This document shows, piece after piece, positions 56,772-64,000 of a stretch of 64,000 bases of DNA. Origin of the DNA: Enterobacter cloacae complex sp. R_G8. GTDB taxonomy: Bacteria > Pseudomonadota > Gammaproteobacteria > Enterobacterales > Enterobacteriaceae. The stretch spans positions 2,604,001-2,668,000 of the forward strand of contig NZ_CP102246.1 of NCBI RefSeq assembly GCF_024599795.1. The letters are read 5' to 3'. The position numbers and the translations under genes were made by a program. The number at the start of each line of letters is the position of its first letter. Position 1 is the stretch's first letter. A model generated the notes under the pieces. The model was given only the letters and a program-made list of their open reading frames with translations, searched no databases and was not told the DNA's origin.

Positions 56772-57851
56772 ATGACGCTAAATTCTTCAACTCGTTTTTT
56801 TAATGGTGCACTCCTTGCCGGTGCGATGGCTCTGATTTCAACAGAATCTGCGGTTGCCCAGCCTGCACCAGGCACAGCAGACTCTTCGGCGCGTCTGGTT
56901 CAGACGTGGGATAAAACCTTCCCAAGGAGCGACAAAGTGGATCATCAAAAAGTAACGTTTAAAAATCGTTACGGTATTACGCTAGCCGCTGATGTGTATC
57001 TTCCTAAAGATCGCGGGAACAAGAAGCTTGCTGCGCTTGTGATTTCCGGGCCTTTTGGCGCGGTAAAAGAGCAGGCCTCAGGTCTCTATGCTCAGACCTT
57101 AGCAGAGCGTGGATTCGTGACGCTGGCATTTGATCCGTCTTATACCGGTGAAAGCAGTGGTGAACCCCGCAATATTGCTTCACCTGATATCAATACCGAA
57201 GACTTTATGGCCGCAGTCGATTTTATTGGACTGCAACCTTATGTGGATCGTGAACGTATCGGTGTCATCGGTATCTGCGGTATGGGGGGGATTGCCCTGA
57301 ACGTTGTTGCCGTGGATAAACGCGTAAAAGCGGTCGTTGCCAGCACCATGTATGATATGAGTCGCGTGATGTCGAAAGGCTACAATGACAGCGTAACACC
57401 GGCGCAACGCGAGCAGGCACTCGAGAAGATGAGCCTTCAGCGCTGGGAAGATGCGGCAAACGGCAAACCTGCATACCAGCCAGCCTATAATAAACTGAAG
57501 GGCGGTGAAGCACAGTTCCTCGTGGACTATGCGGACTATTACATGACCAAACGCGGATATCATCCACGAGCAGTTAACTCTGGCAATTCATGGTCAGTGA
57601 CAACGCCGATGGCCTTTATGAATTTCCCGCTAATGACCTATATTAAGGAAATTTCTCCGCGCCCAATCCTGTTCATCCATGGCGAAAAAGCGCATTCGCT
57701 TTACTTCTCCAAAACGGCTTATGAAGCGGCAAATCAGCCAAAAGAGCTTCTGATTGTTAAAGATGCCACACATGTCGATTTATATGATCGTATGGACAAG
57801 ATCCCGTTCGATAACATCACTGCATTTTTCAACAAAAATCTTAATAAGTAA
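56772..57851 (+). CDS. Exported alpha/beta hydrolase with cysteine in the nucleophile position (YcjY-like)
   Basis: The 359-residue precursor has a signal peptide (about 1-29, ending AVA) and an alpha/beta-hydrolase domain beginning VTFKNRYGITLAADVYLPKD. The nucleophile elbow reads GVIGICGMGG, so C169 stands where most relatives have serine, as in dienelactone hydrolases. The catalytic histidine is probably in KDATHVDLYD near the C-terminus, and FIHGEKAHS follows the strand carrying the acid. The pattern recalls the YcjY-type family of unknown substrate. It is divergent from the AraC-type regulator and followed 114 bases later by a DUF2255 gene in the same direction. Confidence 0.8.
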   Translation: MTLNSSTRFFNGALLAGAMALISTESAVAQPAPGTADSSARLVQTWDKTFPRSDKVDHQKVTFKNRYGITLAADVYLPKDRGNKKLAALVISGPFGAVKEQASGLYAQTLAERGFVTLAFDPSYTGESSGEPRNIASPDINTEDFMAAVDFIGLQPYVDRERIGVIGICGMGGIALNVVAVDKRVKAVVASTMYDMSRVMSKGYNDSVTPAQREQALEKMSLQRWEDAANGKPAYQPAYNKLKGGEAQFLVDYADYYMTKRGYHPRAVNSGNSWSVTTPMAFMNFPLMTYIKEISPRPILFIHGEKAHSLYFSKTAYEAANQPKELLIVKDATHVDLYDRMDKIPFDNITAFFNKNLNK

Positions 57852-57879
57852 GCCATAGCACCGTCCGGTGTTTTCAGAT

Positions 57880-57932
57880 GCAGTGTCTCTGCGAGAAAAG
57901 ACAGACACTGCTCTCCTGGCTATTACCAGGAG
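57880..57932 (+). promoter_or_regulatory. Two tandem hairpins in the leader of the DUF2255 gene
   Basis: GCAGTGTCT (57880-57888) pairs with AGACACTGC (57903-57911). CTCCTGG (57913-57919) then pairs with CCAGGAG (57926-57932), whose right arm overlaps an AGGAGG ribosome-site-like sequence. The first could be a terminator of the upstream gene. The second could mask ribosome binding. Confidence 0.45.
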
Positions 57933-57965
57933 GAAAAATAACCGCCCATGAAAGAGGAGAGTTTT

Positions 57966-58340
57966 ATGCTCTGGAATCCTGAATTATTAGCAAGAATAGA
58001 TGCGGCTGACGACCTGAAAATCGCTCCGTATCATCCCGGCATGAATACGACCGGTACGCCGACATGGATTTGGGAAGTGAAGGTGGATAATCGACTCTTC
58101 GTCCGAGCCTATAGTGGTACCCGTTCAAAATGGTATCAGGCTGCATTGTCTCAGCAGGCGGGTAAGATACTGGCTAACGGACAGGAATTCGACGTACTGT
58201 TCGCAAAACCATCAGACCCTGAGCTTGAAAGTAAAATTGATCAGGCTTACCAGAAAAAGTACTCCGGCAGCAGCTATGTTTCCGCAATGATAGGGACACG
58301 CGCGAAAGCGGCAACGATTGAGATTTTACCTTTAAGTTAA
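57966..58340 (+). CDS. DUF2255 family protein
   Basis: The 124-residue protein matches the DUF2255 pattern: an N-terminal DDLKIAPYHPGMNTTGTPTWIWEV segment (here about residues 12-35), VRAYSGTRSKWYQAAL and AGKILANGQEFDV. Family members are small soluble proteins, related by fold to flavin-binding split barrels in some annotations, with no established function. I chose the ATG at 57966 since GAGGAG lies seven bases ahead; an ATG six codons upstream is too far from its own AGGAGG. It may be co-transcribed with the exported hydrolase. Confidence 0.8.
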   Translation: MLWNPELLARIDAADDLKIAPYHPGMNTTGTPTWIWEVKVDNRLFVRAYSGTRSKWYQAALSQQAGKILANGQEFDVLFAKPSDPELESKIDQAYQKKYSGSSYVSAMIGTRAKAATIEILPLS

Positions 58341-58679
58341 CCCCTTAACATAATGCCGGCATACGAAAGAGGATGGGGTGCTTAACCCCATGGTTTTATG
58401 AGAACCGACCTGGTTCATGAAGTAAGTAATCAGTTAATGAGATTTAACTATTCTGGGTTTGAGGAATATACGTAATTTACTTCAGCACCAGAAACAGTAT
58501 AACAAACTGTTTTAAATGGATATTAATTAAATGGCGATTCAAACTCACAGTTATGAACTCAGTTTTGGTTCATAACTGTGTTAAACGCTGTCCCTAAATC
58601 ACTCGATGTTACGCCTGTTGGTTCATGAACTGTTCGTTCTAATTTTGTGATGTGCGTCAGGTTTTAGTGTTCAGTAATA
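58341..58679. other. Intergenic region with repeated GGTTCAT motifs between convergent genes
   Basis: These 339 bases lie between the convergent DUF2255 and carboxymuconolactone-decarboxylase genes. They are AT-rich and hold a perfect 13-bp inverted repeat (listed separately) and three copies of GGTTCAT at 58412, 58567 and 58620. The first is followed by GAA and the third by GAAC, making TTCATGAA palindromes. No promoter is needed here for either flanking gene, so the content is unexplained. No coding sequence is evident. Confidence 0.5.
58546..58580. repeat. Perfect 13-bp inverted repeat
   Basis: CACAGTTATGAAC (58546-58558) and GTTCATAACTGTG (58568-58580) are perfectly complementary with a nine-base loop. 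There is no T-tract, so a simple terminator is doubtful; it may be a protein-binding site or part of a small RNA. Confidence 0.75.
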
Positions 58680-59483
58680 TTACCTTTTACTTGATGAGCG
58701 ATTGCTTAATACCTCTCCGACAACCGGAGCAGCGGTAAATGCGTTTGGCCAGCCAGCGTAAAACGCGGCTTGGGTAACGATCTCCCCAGCTTCCTCAGCA
58801 GAAAGTCCATTATCCATCGCTCTGTTGAGGTGATAGCCAATCTGCGCACTCTGTCCGGATGCGATTAACGCGCTGACCGTAATCAGGCTTCTGTCGCGGG
58901 GTTTCAGTGCAGGTCTTTGCCAGAGATCCAGGAACAGGGGGTCAGCAGTAAATTTAACCAGGCCTGGAGATATTGGGCCAACATTTTTTTCCACTGTCGC
59001 TGAACGCTGCTTTTCTGCTTGCTGATTGAGAGGAAGCAGGTCCGGAGAAGCGTCAGGAAGTGCATCTGCCGTGACGCCACGAGATTCAAATACTGCTTTG
59101 GTCACGCTGACGGCTGACATGGCATTTGGCCAACCTGAGTAGAAGGCCAGATGGGTAATGATTTCTGATAATTCCGCTGGCGTCACGCCGCTATCGAGAG
59201 CGACGTCGATATAGTGCTTAAGCTCGGCAGGCTGGTTGCGGGCAATCAGCATGGCGACGGTCACCACGCTACGATCCCTGGGTGAGAGGGCGTCGCGTGT
59301 CCACAGATCTTCAGTAATCGCTTCTCGACCAAAGCGCGCAAGAGCCGGTGAGACAGAACGAATATCAGCTTCAGAAATCGCTGAAGGTTCAATTTTCATC
59401 ATAGTTTTACCTCTTGTTTCCTCAGCATTAGCAAAATCAGAAATAACAAGCGACATGGCCGCCGCTGCAATTACGCTTTTCAT
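58680..59483 (-). CDS. Exported protein with two carboxymuconolactone-decarboxylase-like domains
   Basis: The 267-residue precursor has a signal peptide (about 1-20, ending ANA) and two tandem CMD domains (about 35-130 and 155-260). Both repeat the pattern LSPRDRSVVTVAMLIARNQ ... LSEIITHLAFYSGWPNAMSA and LKPRDRSLITVSALIASGQ ... AGEIVTQAAFYAGWPNAFTA. The protein contains no cysteine at all, so it cannot use the AhpD CxxC peroxidase chemistry. CMD proteins are normally cytoplasmic; export is unusual. The start has GAGG six bases ahead. It is the last gene of the minus-strand operon, 15 bases after the ABM gene. Confidence 0.82.
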   Translation of the reverse strand: MKSVIAAAAMSLVISDFANAEETRGKTMMKIEPSAISEADIRSVSPALARFGREAITEDLWTRDALSPRDRSVVTVAMLIARNQPAELKHYIDVALDSGVTPAELSEIITHLAFYSGWPNAMSAVSVTKAVFESRGVTADALPDASPDLLPLNQQAEKQRSATVEKNVGPISPGLVKFTADPLFLDLWQRPALKPRDRSLITVSALIASGQSAQIGYHLNRAMDNGLSAEEAGEIVTQAAFYAGWPNAFTAAPVVGEVLSNRSSSKR

Positions 59484-59498
59484 GTCAATCCTCACTGG

Positions 59499-60224
59499 TC
59501 AACGGTGCGGTTCCTGTTTGATTCCGCCTTTGTTACGAAGAAATACCGGTTTTACCGGGATAGCGTCCTTACTGACGCTCATATGCGCCGTTTGCCTGAG
59601 ATAGTCACGGAAGTGTGGCGTTTGTCGGTGCAGTTGATACGCTTCCTCACTGGCGTAAATCTCATAGAAATACCAGCGGTTTGGAGTCTCTGAATCTGTA
59701 CCGGCATACATGGCTAACACGCCTTTCTCTACTTTGAGCGACTCGGCCATTTCAGGAAGGACGATGTTTTTAAATTCGGTCTGAAATTCAGGCTTTACCT
59801 CGACGATCACCAGATTATTAATGGTTCGCTCATCCGGTATGATGTGTTTATCCCCCACAAATTGGGGCTCCAGAGTGATTTTATTTTTCCGATCGATAAT
59901 GTCAGGTGCCCGGGCAGCGAATGCCTTGTATGGTTCGGCATTCAGATGTTTGCGGTAAGCACTCTGGTTTTCATAGAGTTCGACCATGAATGCCTGACGT
60001 GGATTGTCGCTGCGGTGCAGGGCGTACATCGCCAGCGTACCTGCTTCATAATCAACCGAAGCGGAAATCGTCTGTCTGGCTACGTCTGTAAAATCTTTGT
60101 CCCGATCGGGCCTGACGCCGAGCTCAAAGAGATTCATCACTCGCTTATCCGGCGCGTCCAGTTTTGTTGCAAAGACAGGGCTGCTTATCAGCATGCAAAT
60201 TAAAAGCATAAGAGTCTTTTTCAC
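59499..60224 (-). CDS. Exported protein with two antibiotic-biosynthesis-monooxygenase (ABM) domains
   Basis: The 241-residue precursor has a signal peptide (1-19, ending VFA) and two dimeric alpha/beta-barrel ABM-like domains (about 30-115 and 135-220). They contain FELGVRPDRDKDF, GTLAMYALHRSD, then VIVEVKPEFQTEF, GVLAMYAGTDSE and WYFYEIYASEEAYQLH. ABM proteins oxidise aromatic compounds or quinols without a cofactor, or act as stress-induced monooxygenases. The tandem domains would give an internal pseudo-dimer. It starts at GTG with AGGA six bases ahead and lies 10 bases after the exported oxidoreductase gene. Confidence 0.8.
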   Translation of the reverse strand: MKKTLMLLICMLISSPVFATKLDAPDKRVMNLFELGVRPDRDKDFTDVARQTISASVDYEAGTLAMYALHRSDNPRQAFMVELYENQSAYRKHLNAEPYKAFAARAPDIIDRKNKITLEPQFVGDKHIIPDERTINNLVIVEVKPEFQTEFKNIVLPEMAESLKVEKGVLAMYAGTDSETPNRWYFYEIYASEEAYQLHRQTPHFRDYLRQTAHMSVSKDAIPVKPVFLRNKGGIKQEPHR

Positions 60225-60234
60225 GATGATCCTT

Positions 60235-60843
60235 TTACTGAAATGGCTGTTTAAGACGTTCTATAAGTTGGTGTTGGTAAGAAGGTAACCGATCGCTGCT
60301 GGCGCTCTCAAAGACCAGGGGAGGAAGCCACGTCATACCTGCATGCAGGGCGCTTGCCTTCATCGGTAAAAACACATCCGCAAGCGATACCCCGATCCTG
60401 CCGTCCGGCCCGTAAGTGGAGCTTCCCCCCGCAGCCGTACTGACAATAAACATCTCCTTTCCCTGCCAAAGACCGGGTCCGATACTTCCCCAGGTTTCAT
60501 TCAGCCAGGCCTTCATCATTGGTGTAATGTTGAACCAGTGTGTAGGGAAGATGAAAACAACACGCCTGTGCTCACGCATCATTTTTCGCTCCGCGTCGCC
60601 ATTAATCCGACGTGTGTCATAGCCATACAGCGTCTCAAGGTTGCGAACCGTCACGCCTTCCAGACTCTCAGCGGCTTCCTGCAGCCCTTTTGTCAGAACT
60701 GAGCGTTCCGGATAAGGGTGAGAGACGATAACGAGCGTTTTAATGTCGGTCTTTTCACGGCTATGAGCATGACTAGCGGGCATGAGGAAGATAAAGGCAA
60801 ACAAAAACAATGCTGCTGCTCTGCGCTGAAGTAACACCATCAT
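60235..60843 (-). CDS. Exported flavodoxin-fold NAD(P)H oxidoreductase (KefF/MdaB-like)
   Basis: The 202-residue protein begins with a hydrophobic signal segment (about 1-26, ending SHA) preceded by two arginines (QRRAAALFLF). The flavodoxin-like quinone-reductase fold follows: LVIVSHPYPERS (FMN phosphate loop), VFIFPTHWFNITPMMKAWLNE (the family signature near WxxxP) and STAAGGSSTYGPDGR. Cytoplasmic relatives such as KefF and MdaB reduce quinones with NAD(P)H. An exported member needs folded FMN protein, so Tat transport should be considered although the motif is not canonical. The start follows AGGAGG; the second ATG codon is better spaced. Confidence 0.8.
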   Translation of the reverse strand: MMVLLQRRAAALFLFAFIFLMPASHAHSREKTDIKTLVIVSHPYPERSVLTKGLQEAAESLEGVTVRNLETLYGYDTRRINGDAERKMMREHRRVVFIFPTHWFNITPMMKAWLNETWGSIGPGLWQGKEMFIVSTAAGGSSTYGPDGRIGVSLADVFLPMKASALHAGMTWLPPLVFESASSDRLPSYQHQLIERLKQPFQ

Positions 60844-60876
60844 AAACCTCCTTTGTCTTAACAGGACTGTAAAACG

Positions 60877-61254
60877 CTATGGTGTAACAGGAGCCAGTTC
60901 TGGCAATCCTTCTACGATATAGGTTCGCGAATTGCCGGCACGGTGTCGGATAGGAATGATCTTCTGGTATGCGGCCGAGCTATACCAGTCCTGGGCATTT
61001 TTGAGACTCTCAAACTTGATTACAACCAGTCTGCCCTGTGCTCCAAACCCTTCTTTAACATCGGGTTCACCTCCTCTGACGATGAAGCGTCCACCAAAAG
61101 GTCTGAAGGTAGATTCAACCTGAGCGCTGTACGGTTTGATAGCGTCAAGATCGGTCGCCTGAAACTCTGCGATGTAATAAGCAGGCGTTGCTGCCAGGGC
61201 TGACGCGAGCCCGGAGAGGGTGAAAAGAGTGGCTACCACTGTTTTAAAAATCAT
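60877..61254 (-). CDS. Exported DUF1330 family protein
   Basis: The 125-residue precursor has a signal peptide (about 1-21, ending ALA) and a DUF1330 domain. The typical features are AYYIAEFQATDLDAIKPYSAQV, GGRFIVRGGEPDV, VVIKFESLKNAQDWYSSAAYQ and RHRAGNSRTYIVEG. DUF1330 folds as a ferredoxin-like barrel related to ABM domains; its function is not established. A strong GGAGGAAGG site precedes the ATG. It sits between the aldo-keto reductase gene (38 bases upstream) and the exported oxidoreductase gene (33 bases downstream), inside the operon. Confidence 0.85.
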   Translation of the reverse strand: MIFKTVVATLFTLSGLASALAATPAYYIAEFQATDLDAIKPYSAQVESTFRPFGGRFIVRGGEPDVKEGFGAQGRLVVIKFESLKNAQDWYSSAAYQKIIPIRHRAGNSRTYIVEGLPELAPVTP

Positions 61255-61292
61255 CCTTCCTCCTCATAAGCTTTCATGAAAGTGAATAAGGG

Positions 61293-62312
61293 CTACCGCG
61301 TCCAGACCTGCCTGGCGTCTTTCGTTTGCGGCGTGTTTTGCGCCATGATCCCCGTCAGAACGTGCGGCTGGTAGGTTTCTTCCAGAAACCGGATTTCCTC
61401 CGGGCTCAGTTGAAGATTTACGGCGTTTACCGCGCCATCGACGTGATCTTTTTTTGTGGCCCCTACGACAGGTGACGTGACTTTTGTCAGCAGCCAGGCG
61501 AGTGAGATTTCCGTCATGGACACCTGATGCCGTTCGGCAAGTTCGGCGACACGCTCAATAATGAGCCGATCCTGTTCAGCCGTGCTGTCATATTTCCCGC
61601 GCGCATAATCATCCTCCGTGGCTCGCCGCGTGTGGCCTTCTTTCCGGGAGAGACGACCGCTGGCCAGCGCGCTATAGGGGGTCATGGCGATATCATCTTC
61701 AGCGCACAGACCGAAGAGCTCTCGTTCATCTTCACGCATAATCAGGTTGTAGTGGCTTTGCACGGAAACAAAGGGCGTCAGCCCTTCGCGTTCGGCAAGG
61801 GCGTTCGCTTTCGCAAGCTGCCAGGCATAGCAATTGGAAATACCAATAGCGCGCACTTTGCCCGCAGTAACGGCGGCATGAAGCGCTTCAAGCACCTCAA
61901 TAACGGGCGTGTTGTAATCCCAGATGTGGTAGATGTAGAGGTCGATGTAGTCCATCCCCAGATTTTGCAGGCTCTGGTCGAGCGATCGGGCTATTGCCTC
62001 TTTTCCGCCGATCCCCGCGGCAATTTGCGCGGCGGTTCGCGGCAGAAACTTGGTGGCCAGCACCACATCCTCGCGTTTTGCCATCTCCCGCAGCGCCCGG
62101 CCAACGTATCGCTCACTGGAACCGTTCTGATAGGCGATGGCGGTATCGTAAAAATTGATACCCTTTTCGAGACCGTAGCGGATGATGTCCCGGCTTGCTG
62201 TTTCGTCCAGCGTCCAGCGATGCTGGCCCGTTAACGGGTCGCCAAACCCCATACATCCCATACAGATGCGGGAGACCAGTAAGTCACTTTTACCGAGCCG
62301 GGTATACTGCAT
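61293..62312 (-). CDS. Aldo/keto reductase
   Basis: The 339-residue NADPH-dependent oxidoreductase has the complete AKR tetrad: D56 and Y61 (NFYDTAIAYQNG), K88 (LATKFLP) and H129 (LYIYHIWD). A GISNCYAWQL segment and a C-terminal cofactor-binding region with SPVVGATKKDHV follow. Family members in this subgroup reduce aldehydes or ketones. No signal peptide is present, so it is cytoplasmic, unlike most downstream genes. It starts two bases after the upstream oxidoreductase stop codon, with GGAG eight bases ahead, so the two enzymes are tightly coupled. Confidence 0.9.
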   Translation of the reverse strand: MQYTRLGKSDLLVSRICMGCMGFGDPLTGQHRWTLDETASRDIIRYGLEKGINFYDTAIAYQNGSSERYVGRALREMAKREDVVLATKFLPRTAAQIAAGIGGKEAIARSLDQSLQNLGMDYIDLYIYHIWDYNTPVIEVLEALHAAVTAGKVRAIGISNCYAWQLAKANALAEREGLTPFVSVQSHYNLIMREDERELFGLCAEDDIAMTPYSALASGRLSRKEGHTRRATEDDYARGKYDSTAEQDRLIIERVAELAERHQVSMTEISLAWLLTKVTSPVVGATKKDHVDGAVNAVNLQLSPEEIRFLEETYQPHVLTGIMAQNTPQTKDARQVWTR

Positions 62313-62314
62313 CG

Positions 62315-62887
62315 TTATTCTCCCTCTGGATTATTCACGACGGAATTAAGCAGATCGACAAGCCTTGAAGCATGTTCCCGGGCAAGCGTTTTATGCTGCG
62401 CGATTTTGTCGGCATCCCGGTCGGCATAGCTGATACCGCAGGTATAAACCGGCGCCAGCAGCTCAAGATTGCACAGTTTTGCCGTGGTCTCGAACGGAAT
62501 AAGATACTCTTCAATGGCATGGCCAAAGAAACCGTCAGCGGTATAGAGCGCCTGTGGCGCCCCTGTAGTGAAGGAGAGGATCAGCTTTTTACCGCCCAGT
62601 TTCGCCGTTGAGCCATGCGCGAAGCCGTGGACAAAGACCTCGTCCAGCCATTGTTTCATTAACCCGGGCAGCCCATACCAGGAAAAAGGAAACTGCCAGA
62701 CAATCACATCGGCCCTGAGCAGGCTTTCCTGCTCCGCAGCGATATTGAATTTGCCGTCCGGATAGAGCCAGTCCAGACGACGAATTTCAGCATCGGGAAG
62801 GGCGGTCGCCACTTCATCAAGGATAGTGGCGTTGGCGACGGAATGGTTCAGCTCAGGATGACCTGAAATAACAAGGATATTTTTCAT
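62315..62887 (-). CDS. Cytoplasmic NAD(P)H-dependent oxidoreductase, flavodoxin-like fold
   Basis: The 190-residue protein has the quinone-reductase pattern: ILVISGHPELNHS (FMN loop), VIVWQFPFSWYGLPGLMKQWLDEVF, then LSFTTGAPQALYTADGFFGH. It resembles KefF, MdaB and YwrO-type enzymes that reduce quinones by two electrons. No signal peptide is seen, in contrast to the homologue two genes downstream. It appears to be the first gene of the six-gene minus-strand operon, with 149 bases upstream to the amidohydrolase stop codon; this gap probably holds the promoter. The ribosome site is weak. Confidence 0.87.
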   Translation of the reverse strand: MKNILVISGHPELNHSVANATILDEVATALPDAEIRRLDWLYPDGKFNIAAEQESLLRADVIVWQFPFSWYGLPGLMKQWLDEVFVHGFAHGSTAKLGGKKLILSFTTGAPQALYTADGFFGHAIEEYLIPFETTAKLCNLELLAPVYTCGISYADRDADKIAQHKTLAREHASRLVDLLNSVVNNPEGE

Positions 62888-63036
62888 TTCAATACGTTAA
62901 AGAGGCTGGTGAATTTTTAACCCAGTATAGAGTGACACCATTATTTTTTTAGAGCAGTAAAGGCTCATTCACTTTTAGACAAAAACTAATAATGGTCGAC
63001 GGATCTCATTGTGTCTGGTCATCATGAACCCGTGAA

Positions 63037-64000
63037 CTACGCCGTGATGCCCAGTAAACGTTCTGCATTGCGAAACGCGATGGCCTCTTTTACAGCCTTG
63101 TTGACGGGCAGACTGTCGATAAATGTTTTTACACCGTCCAGGGTCTGATAGGGGTAATCAACGGAGAACAGGATCCTGTCTGCCCCCATTAACGCGTAGA
63201 TAAACTGGAAGTGCGGCAGTGTCAGCATACCTGACGGGGTAACGTAAACGTGCTCCTGGAAGGTTCTCGTTAGCGTGCGTGACAGACCCGTTGCAGCCAG
63301 CGGAAGGCTGTCATCAAGACGCTGCAGCCAGAAGGGCAGCATCTCCCCCCAGTGGCCACTGATTACCTGCAGGTGGGGATATTTATCAAATGCGCCCGAT
63401 AACATCAGCCGTAACAAATGGATCCCGGCTTCGTGATGCCAGCCCCAGCCAAACATAGAGAGCCGGGCGTTGACCTCTGCGCTGAAGCCCGTGAAGTAGG
63501 CCTGTTGCACGCTTTTAACCGGTAATCCGGGATGAAGGTAGAGTGGCACATTCAGTTTATTAAAGCGGGAAAGCAGGGAGTCATAGTCAGGATGATCGAG
63601 AAAGCATGAAGAGGGTCGGCCATTCAGAAGTGCCCCCTTAAACCCCAGTTTTTCAACTGCGCGGACAAGCTCTTTTTCAGCCTCTTCCGGCTGTGCCCAG
63701 GGAAGTGTGGCAAATGCCGCGAAGCGATCCGGGTGATTTCTTACCGCCCCGGCAAGGCGGTCGTTTGCCGCCGTATTTAATGTTACCGCTTTATCACCGG
63801 GAGCCAGCTGGGGGAATCCGCCCACAGAGAGGATCTGCAGGGTAATTCCAGCCTCATCCATATCCCTGAGGCGGCGGCTTCCCAAATCAGCGCCTTTCGC
63901 GTTTATCAGCGCATTCTTTTCTATCTGCGGCCGGCTTCGGTCAGGATTATGACCATCAGCGACAGTTTTCCCCCAGTCGCCAAGGAAAGGTGCCTGCTCA
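63037..64000 (-). CDS. Amidohydrolase family protein (ACMSD-like), truncated by the window edge
   Basis: The reading frame stays open from the stop codon at 63037 to the right end of the window, so the N-terminus and start codon are missing. The visible portion of about 320 residues is a TIM-barrel amidohydrolase of the amidohydrolase-2 / ACMSD group. Motifs are LGSRRLRDMDEAGITLQILS, VPLYLHPGLPV (metal or catalytic His), VISGHWGEMLPFWLQRLD (His) and ILFSVDYPYQTLDG (catalytic Asp). The N-terminal HxH metal motif lies outside. Such enzymes decarboxylate or hydrolyse aromatic and related acids. It is upstream of, and in line with, the oxidoreductase operon and may belong to it. Confidence 0.82.
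   Translation of the reverse strand, partial: EQAPFLGDWGKTVADGHNPDRSRPQIEKNALINAKGADLGSRRLRDMDEAGITLQILSVGGFPQLAPGDKAVTLNTAANDRLAGAVRNHPDRFAAFATLPWAQPEEAEKELVRAVEKLGFKGALLNGRPSSCFLDHPDYDSLLSRFNKLNVPLYLHPGLPVKSVQQAYFTGFSAEVNARLSMFGWGWHHEAGIHLLRLMLSGAFDKYPHLQVISGHWGEMLPFWLQRLDDSLPLAATGLSRTLTRTFQEHVYVTPSGMLTLPHFQFIYALMGADRILFSVDYPYQTLDGVKTFIDSLPVNKAVKEAIAFRNAERLLGITA

Overview
The window looks like chromosome from a member of the Enterobacter cloacae group (Enterobacteriaceae). I infer this from near-identity, as I remember the sequence, of the 28.8-30.3 kb decarboxylase to the E. cloacae AroY enzyme, from the E. coli-like neighbourhood osmC / ddpXABCDF / digH, and from the GC-rich codon use of the core genes. 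I see no rRNA, tRNA, CRISPR array, prophage or transposase gene.

Layout. 0.1-8.5 kb: osmC (peroxiredoxin), a secreted AA10-type polysaccharide monooxygenase, and on the minus strand a regulator-ddpX-A-B-C-D-F operon for uptake and hydrolysis of D-Ala-D-Ala. 8.8-10.1 kb: an AT-rich, probably acquired, minus-strand trio hcp / type-44 polymorphic toxin / small membrane protein (probable immunity), an orphan type VI secretion cargo cassette. 10.4-13.2 kb: a membrane-anchored hydrolase and a BLUF-EAL blue-light-regulated c-di-GMP phosphodiesterase. 13.2-19.7 kb: a complete sucrose regulon scrK-scrYAB-scrR with three recognisable ScrR operators. 19.8-23.1 kb: a chemoreceptor, small membrane proteins and an ECF sigma factor. 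23.2-27.1 kb: the scs (suppressor of copper sensitivity) thiol-redox operon plus dsbG. 27.1-34.1 kb: digH, a VF530-type protein, aroY with a divergent LysR regulator, another LysR gene, an exported metallo-beta-lactamase-fold protein and an e(P4)-type phosphatase. 34.3-40.6 kb: treZ-treY-treX, making trehalose from maltodextrin or glycogen. 40.6-44.1 kb: a winged-helix regulator divergent from DUF969-DUF979-DUF2891, an uncharacterised putative transport and utilisation system. 44.1-46.6 kb: an MFS exporter and a divergent LysR regulator. 46.5-55.0 kb: the complete cusSR / cusCFBA copper-silver efflux system with its CusR box.

55.0-64.0 kb is an accessory region. A YqhC-like AraC regulator faces an exported alpha/beta hydrolase with a cysteine nucleophile. 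A minus-strand operon follows: NAD(P)H oxidoreductase, aldo-keto reductase, DUF1330, an exported flavodoxin-fold oxidoreductase, an exported ABM-domain protein and an exported double carboxymuconolactone-decarboxylase protein. An amidohydrolase gene runs off the right edge. Several families that are normally cytoplasmic carry Sec-type signal peptides here. I regard this as a candidate undescribed periplasmic detoxification or catabolic pathway. Together with the hcp/toxin cassette and the DUF969/979/2891 locus it is the most interesting part of the window.
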